Part shown: positions 59,937 to 64,000 of the stretch, piece by piece
Layout of the letters: each line of letters begins with the position of its first letter
Numbering within the stretch: position 1 is the first letter of the stretch
Source: Malania oleifera
Lineage: Eukaryota > Streptophyta > Magnoliopsida > Santalales > Ximeniaceae
Assembly: GCF_029873635.1 (NCBI RefSeq)
Contig: NC_080418.1
Span: 10,616,062-10,680,061 of the forward strand
DNA: 64,000 bases
Direction of reading: 5' to 3'
Made by a program: the position numbers and the translations under genes
The notes under the pieces: model-generated
Told to the model about the DNA's origin: nothing
Database searches by the model: none
What the model saw: the letters and a program-made list of their open reading frames with translations, nothing else

Positions 59937-61483
59937 CTATCTCTCTAATAAAATGATGATCAAGTTCTATAACCAAGCATGGAAAATAGGATTAGAGGCA
60001 AAAGACATAGCACTGAGATTATCACACCAAAGCATAGTGGGGAGATAAATAAATGTGCAATTCTCACAAAAGCATACGGATCCAATATACTTCGCCCGTT
60101 GTTAAGGCCTAGCTCTGATACTCTGCTTCAATACTGGATCTAGAAACAACAAGTTGTTTCTTAAAAGACCAAGAAACCAAACACTGCCCAAGGTAGATGC
60201 CATAGCCAGTAAAGGAACGCCTATCATCTGGATTACCCGCCTAGCCCGCATAAAAAAAGGCATGTAAGGCAATAGTGCTTGGCTTATAGTGAAGATCAAA
60301 ATTGGTGTTATGCTTTAAGTAACGAAGGACTCTTATAGCCAAAGTCCAATGGGTGCTAGTGGGAGTTTGCATATGTTGACATTGCTGGTTGAGTGAATAC
60401 ACAATATCAGGATGGGTAACGGTAACATATTGTAGGACCCCCACAATATGGTGGTATTCAAAAGGATCGGCCAATAAGTCACCATCATATTTAGACAATT
60501 TCAAACCAGAAACACAAGGAGCCTTGTAATTAAGGTTGAGCACCAACCATATTTGCATGATCAAGTAAATCAGCAATATACTGAGATTGGCATAAATGCA
60601 AACCAGTAACATCATGTGTAGCCTCTATCCCTAGAAAATAGCTCAAATCACCCAAATCCTCCATCACAAACTCAAACTTCAAGTTTGAAATAACATAGAA
60701 AATTGTAGAATCATCATTGCCATTGACAATGATATCATCAACATAAACTAGTATAAAAATGTGCAATTTATCTCTCGAAAGAGTGAAGAGTGAGTAGTCA
60801 ACATGCGAACTAGAGAAACCAAGATGAAAATGTGCCTATGAGAGATGAGTGTACCAAGTTTGTGGTGCCTATTTAAGGCCATAAAGAGAGTGATGTAATC
60901 AACAAACAAAGTTAAGGTACTCATTAGCACTTATAAATCCCTCTGGTTGTTCCATATAAACTTCTTCATCAAGGTACCCTTGAAGGAAACCATTGGAAAC
61001 TTTTAGCTGTCGTGTATTCCAATGAAGTTGTACGGCCAAAGCAAGAATAATGTGAACAATTGTCGATTTAACAACCGGGAATTTGTTGCGGACAATATGA
61101 TGAGAAGAAGAATGTGGCCAGAGTGACCATGTATTGTTGTCCAATAATTCCTTGAACTCAAATTCCATAGATGCACGCCATTTCGGTTTAGAGATTGCCC
61201 GTGTGAAACTTTTAGGCTCAGGAGGGATGGAAACTGTATGACTTGGTTGAAGTGGATGACGCAAGGAATAGTAGGTCACAAAGTCAAGAAATTGGCGAGG
61301 TTGAGAATGCCTAATTTGTGAGCGGGTAACAGCACATTGGACACGGATATCTTGATGGGATGAAGGTGGAGGCATCAAGGTTGAAATTTGAATATGCAAT
61401 ATGGTAGGTGAAACATGTGGATCATGTGGCTCAGGTGACACATCTGAAGCAAACACTGAAGGCATAGTTGTTACGAGAGAACC
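59937..61483 (-). pseudogene. Copia reverse transcriptase/RNase H (host of the gypsy)
   Basis: Minus strand. A Pro/Ser-rich linker is followed by ISKPKWRASMEFEFKELLDN (RT start), LKVSNGFLQGYLDEEVYMEQ, PEGF, then ILVYVDDIIVNGND with the catalytic Asp pair intact, LGDLSYFLGIEATHDV, VGVLQYVTVTHPDIVYSLNQ and RNase H pieces (CDNLSAMSFASNPIFHA). Frames change at least twice and several stops are present. It stops at 59937 in the RNase H and resumes at 48202 on the far side of the gypsy element. Integrase, protease, gag and the 5' LTR are not seen; a gypsy-type LTR interrupts it at 61484. Confidence 0.9.
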
Positions 61484-62181
61484 TGTCATGCCCCAAACCC
61501 ACCAGGTGGGGCCCGAAGTGTGACGAGACCATTCACTATCTCTGATACCATTCACGCAATAAAAGATTATAAACAACCTCAAATAAAATACTAGGGGTAC
61601 TATATAGAACCCAAAAATGAGTATAAAAAATTCTTTATATTGCATCACCAGAGAAATATAAAAACATAAACTGTACATATAACTGTTCTTCCCACCACTC
61701 AAAATTACCAAAAACTAACCCTACCCCCGGAGCCTTCTAAGCTCGATCACCTGAAAATGAATATACGTCAGGGTGAGACACCTCTCAGTAAGGAAAAAGT
61801 AAACTATAACAGTGTGTCGCAAAAGGACTTTTGGTAGATACAAAATATATTCATTAATTAATCAACAACAACTGGCAAGGCGCATACAGACTGTAGTCAT
61901 ACAAACATAACCAATATTTATAGAGAAAGTTCCCAAGGATAGGGAAGATTACACGCTCATACATGTACCTTCCCTCTGCTCTGATACCATTTGTAACCTT
62001 ACCCTTTAATTTGGGCGCGGCTACAACTAATACTTATCAGGGCACTCACCTTACTCAATAAGCCCCCGGGTGGAAAGTTTTACTTTGCCATAAATATCCA
62101 TGCACTTAAATTCACATACTAGTATTCACACACATTCCAATATCCATCACATTACACATCAATCATCCACATAGGATACAG
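61484..62181 (-). mobile_element. Gypsy-type LTR fragment(s), minus strand
   Basis: On the minus strand it ends GGGTTTGGGGCATGACA at 61484 and includes CCTTACTGAGAGGTGTCTCA, the phrase shared with other gypsy LTRs here. Two primer-binding-like sites (complement of TGGTATCAGAG, near 61540-61550 and 61980-61990) make it unclear whether this is one LTR or two fused pieces. Inserted in the copia pol above. Confidence 0.5.
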
Positions 62182-62284
62182 TGTAACGACCCAAAAAAAT
62201 TTATTAATTAAAAAATTTGTTATTATTAATTAATTAATTATTATTAAGAAAAGTAATTAAATAAGGAAATTTGACAATTGTGGG

Positions 62285-62319
<35 letters not shown>

Positions 62320-63331
62320 ATAAAAGCATATATAAAGTTATTATATAATAAAGTAAAGTAAGAGATAAAGGGAAAAAAAAAAAAACTTAAAGGCTAATTT
62401 TCCTGGAGCAAGCAGGAAGAGGAGAAGAAAGAAAAAAAAAAAAAAAAACTCTCTCAACTCACGCTCTCCACTCCTCCTCTCTCTATGATTTCGCGGCAGA
62501 TTCTCGACCAATTGAAACTCTGAAAATACCACTAGACTCCATTCTCCGCCACTGACATATCTACCGAAGTGGATTTGTCGTAGGAGTAACGTGGACATAT
62601 CTCCTGGGGTAAGGCAAATTCTTATTCTTGTCTCAATTTTTCTTAAATTTCAAGTCAAATTGACAATCGGACACCACCACGAGAATCTAGGGATGATTCT
62701 CTACAAGTCTAGCGGAGCAGATTTCTCGTGGGGTCGTTATAGGAATAGCCCCAAAATTAGGATAAATTAGTTATTTAGAAATTAATTGTTATATAATTAT
62801 TATAAATTAGGAAAGGTTAAAATAATATTTTATTGGGGTTGATTTGATTGAATTAGGGTTCAGGTGAGCACTGCGGGTATAATTTTGGGAGCCTTGCAAG
62901 CATGATTTAGGGAATCAGGTAAGAGGGAATAAAATTATATCAGTATTTTTTTTAGGTAAATCGGTTATTTACGAGCGTATGAAATTTATTATTTATTTAT
63001 ATGATTTTTAGAACCGTCTAAGTACTGAAAAATGATGATTTTGTTTAAGATTTATATTTGGGATAATTGCATATGATATTAAATTCGTGTGACATAGGAA
63101 TAATTTTTCCTAATGAATTGAATATGAATTACTGTGGTATTTGGGTTTGCATGTGGGGGTGTTTGGAATGATGATGACATGATGAATGAATAGCTATGTT
63201 TGACTCTTGTGTGGAAATGTATTGATCTGTTGGGATATTGTGTGGGAAATGAATTGATCTGTTGGATTCCTATGTGGAAATGCATTGATGCGTCTGTGTG
63301 AATTAATTGGTATGGTTATTCATATGCATCT

Positions 63332-63466
63332 CAATATAACGTTGGCATGAGGAGGTTGTTATATTGCCTAAATATAAATCATGATATGACGTTGGCAGGT
63401 TAAGGAGCTCGTCATATTGTCATTTATTTGGGGTAGGACATTGGCAGGACGAGGAGCTTGTTCTAC
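63332..63466 (+). repeat. Three tandem stem-loops with covarying arms
   Basis: Unit 1: CAATATAAC (63332-63340) pairs with GTTATATTG (63358-63366). Unit 2: ATATGACG (63384-63391) pairs with CGTCATAT (63410-63417), extendable by three pairs. Unit 3: GTAGGACA (63433-63440) pairs with TGTTCTAC (63459-63466, one G:U). Loops are 17-18 bases and conserved (TTGGCAGG..GAGGAGCT). Arms differ between units but stay complementary. They lie downstream of the LTR TATA box, so would be in the element's RNA. Confidence 0.85.
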
Positions 63467-63514
63467 TAATGTACGACGGGTAGGTCATGGGGATTGGATA
63501 TTGGGGAATAGTGG

Positions 63515-63812
63515 TACCTGTGTGGACCACGTTATATCCTGTGTGGATGGTGGCGCCAGTGTGGGCCATGTTATGTACCCTGTGTGGGTAGTGGTGCCTG
63601 TGTGGGCCACATTATATCATGTGTGGATAATGGTGCCTGTGTGGGCCATGTTATGTATCCTGTGTGGATGGTAGCGCCTGTGTGGGCCATGTTATGTACC
63701 CTGTGTGGGTAGTGGTGCCTGTGTGGGCCATGTGTAGATAAGAAGTACGTAGGTGCCTGTGTGGGCCACGTATTGACATGTACGCAGTTGCTCTGTGTGG
63801 GCCACGTACTGA
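63515..63812 (+). repeat. About 40-bp minisatellite in gypsy LTR
   Basis: Five good and about three worn units of GCCTGTGTGGGCCATGTTAT then GTACCCTGTGTGGGTAGTGGT. Each unit carries a palindromic core GTGGGCCAC or close variants. Confidence 0.88.
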
Positions 63813-64000
63813 GGACATTGGAAGATGAAGTATGAGATGCATGATTCCTGTGTGGATGTGTTGCATGCATGTGAATTTAATTATAGCATAAAAATAATGG
63901 TATAGCATATTGTGAGTGCATGTGTGTGCATGCGGCGAGGTAAACATACCACCGGGGGCTTGCTGAGAAAGGCAAGTGCTCTGCTAGGTAGTTTCTTGGT

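Larger units (their letters stand above)
62182..64000 (+). mobile_element. Gypsy LTR, cut by the window end
   Basis: Starts TGTAACGACCCAAAAAAAT, related in pattern to the other gypsy LTR starts. TATA box TATATAAAA at 62317-62325 after a TA tract. A CT-rich putative start region follows (62448-62485). Then come a three-unit stem-loop array (63332-63466) and a 40-bp minisatellite (63515-63812). No primer-binding site before 64000, so the LTR is at least 1.8 kb. Confidence 0.7.

Noticed and set aside
63515-63812. Possible CRISPR-like array
   Set aside because: Regular repeats, but no spacers of unique sequence, no cas genes, a plant genome, and clear position inside a gypsy LTR; it is a minisatellite.

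Overview
This window is nuclear DNA from a flowering plant, most likely a woody eudicot or another broad-leaved angiosperm. The evidence is spliced genes with GT..AG introns, a lignin-type laccase, an SDIR1-type RING ligase, an RTFL/DVL small peptide, TA/GA/CT microsatellites and a heavy load of nested LTR retrotransposons. The species cannot be named from the sequence alone.

Genes. Three genes look intact. (1) An SDIR1-like RING-H2 E3 ubiquitin ligase on + lies at 4275-8102 (8 coding exons, 275 aa, every splice phase consistent). (2) A LAC17-like secreted multicopper laccase on + lies at 20774-24269 (6 exons, 582 aa), with a near-perfect miR397 target site inside its coding sequence. (3) A 99-aa RTFL/DVL peptide gene on - lies at 41696-41995. 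A broken ZIP metal-transporter gene (8676-9649) sits just behind SDIR1. The three intact genes act in ABA/stress signalling, cell-wall lignification and organ-shape control; nothing suggests that they are co-regulated.

Layout. 1-3710: decayed minus-strand retroelement with a purine-rich tandem repeat. 4275-9649: SDIR1 and the ZIP pseudogene. 12869-18263: a complete but dead Ty1/copia element with twin 335-bp LTRs and a perfect 5-bp target duplication. 20490-24269: laccase with promoter elements. 25993-39093: a stack of copia (SIRE-like) and gypsy (chromovirus-like) pieces that includes a complete TRIM element and a 2-kb solo LTR. 41696-42203: RTFL gene and promoter. 47669-61483: three-level nest, a minus-strand copia element split by an 11.7-kb chromovirus that is itself split by a 2-kb solo LTR. 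61484-64000: more gypsy LTR sequence running off the window.

Most notable. The gypsy LTR at the right edge (62182 onward) carries three tandem stem-loops at 63332-63466. Their arms change together (compensatory substitutions) while the loop stays constant, which is direct evidence of selection or copying on a folded structure. A second gypsy LTR (29605-29724) has a similar but weaker array. Separately, LTRs of both gypsy and copia families carry clusters of short palindromes (cores like GTCGAC or GGCGACC) placed just upstream of their TATA boxes.
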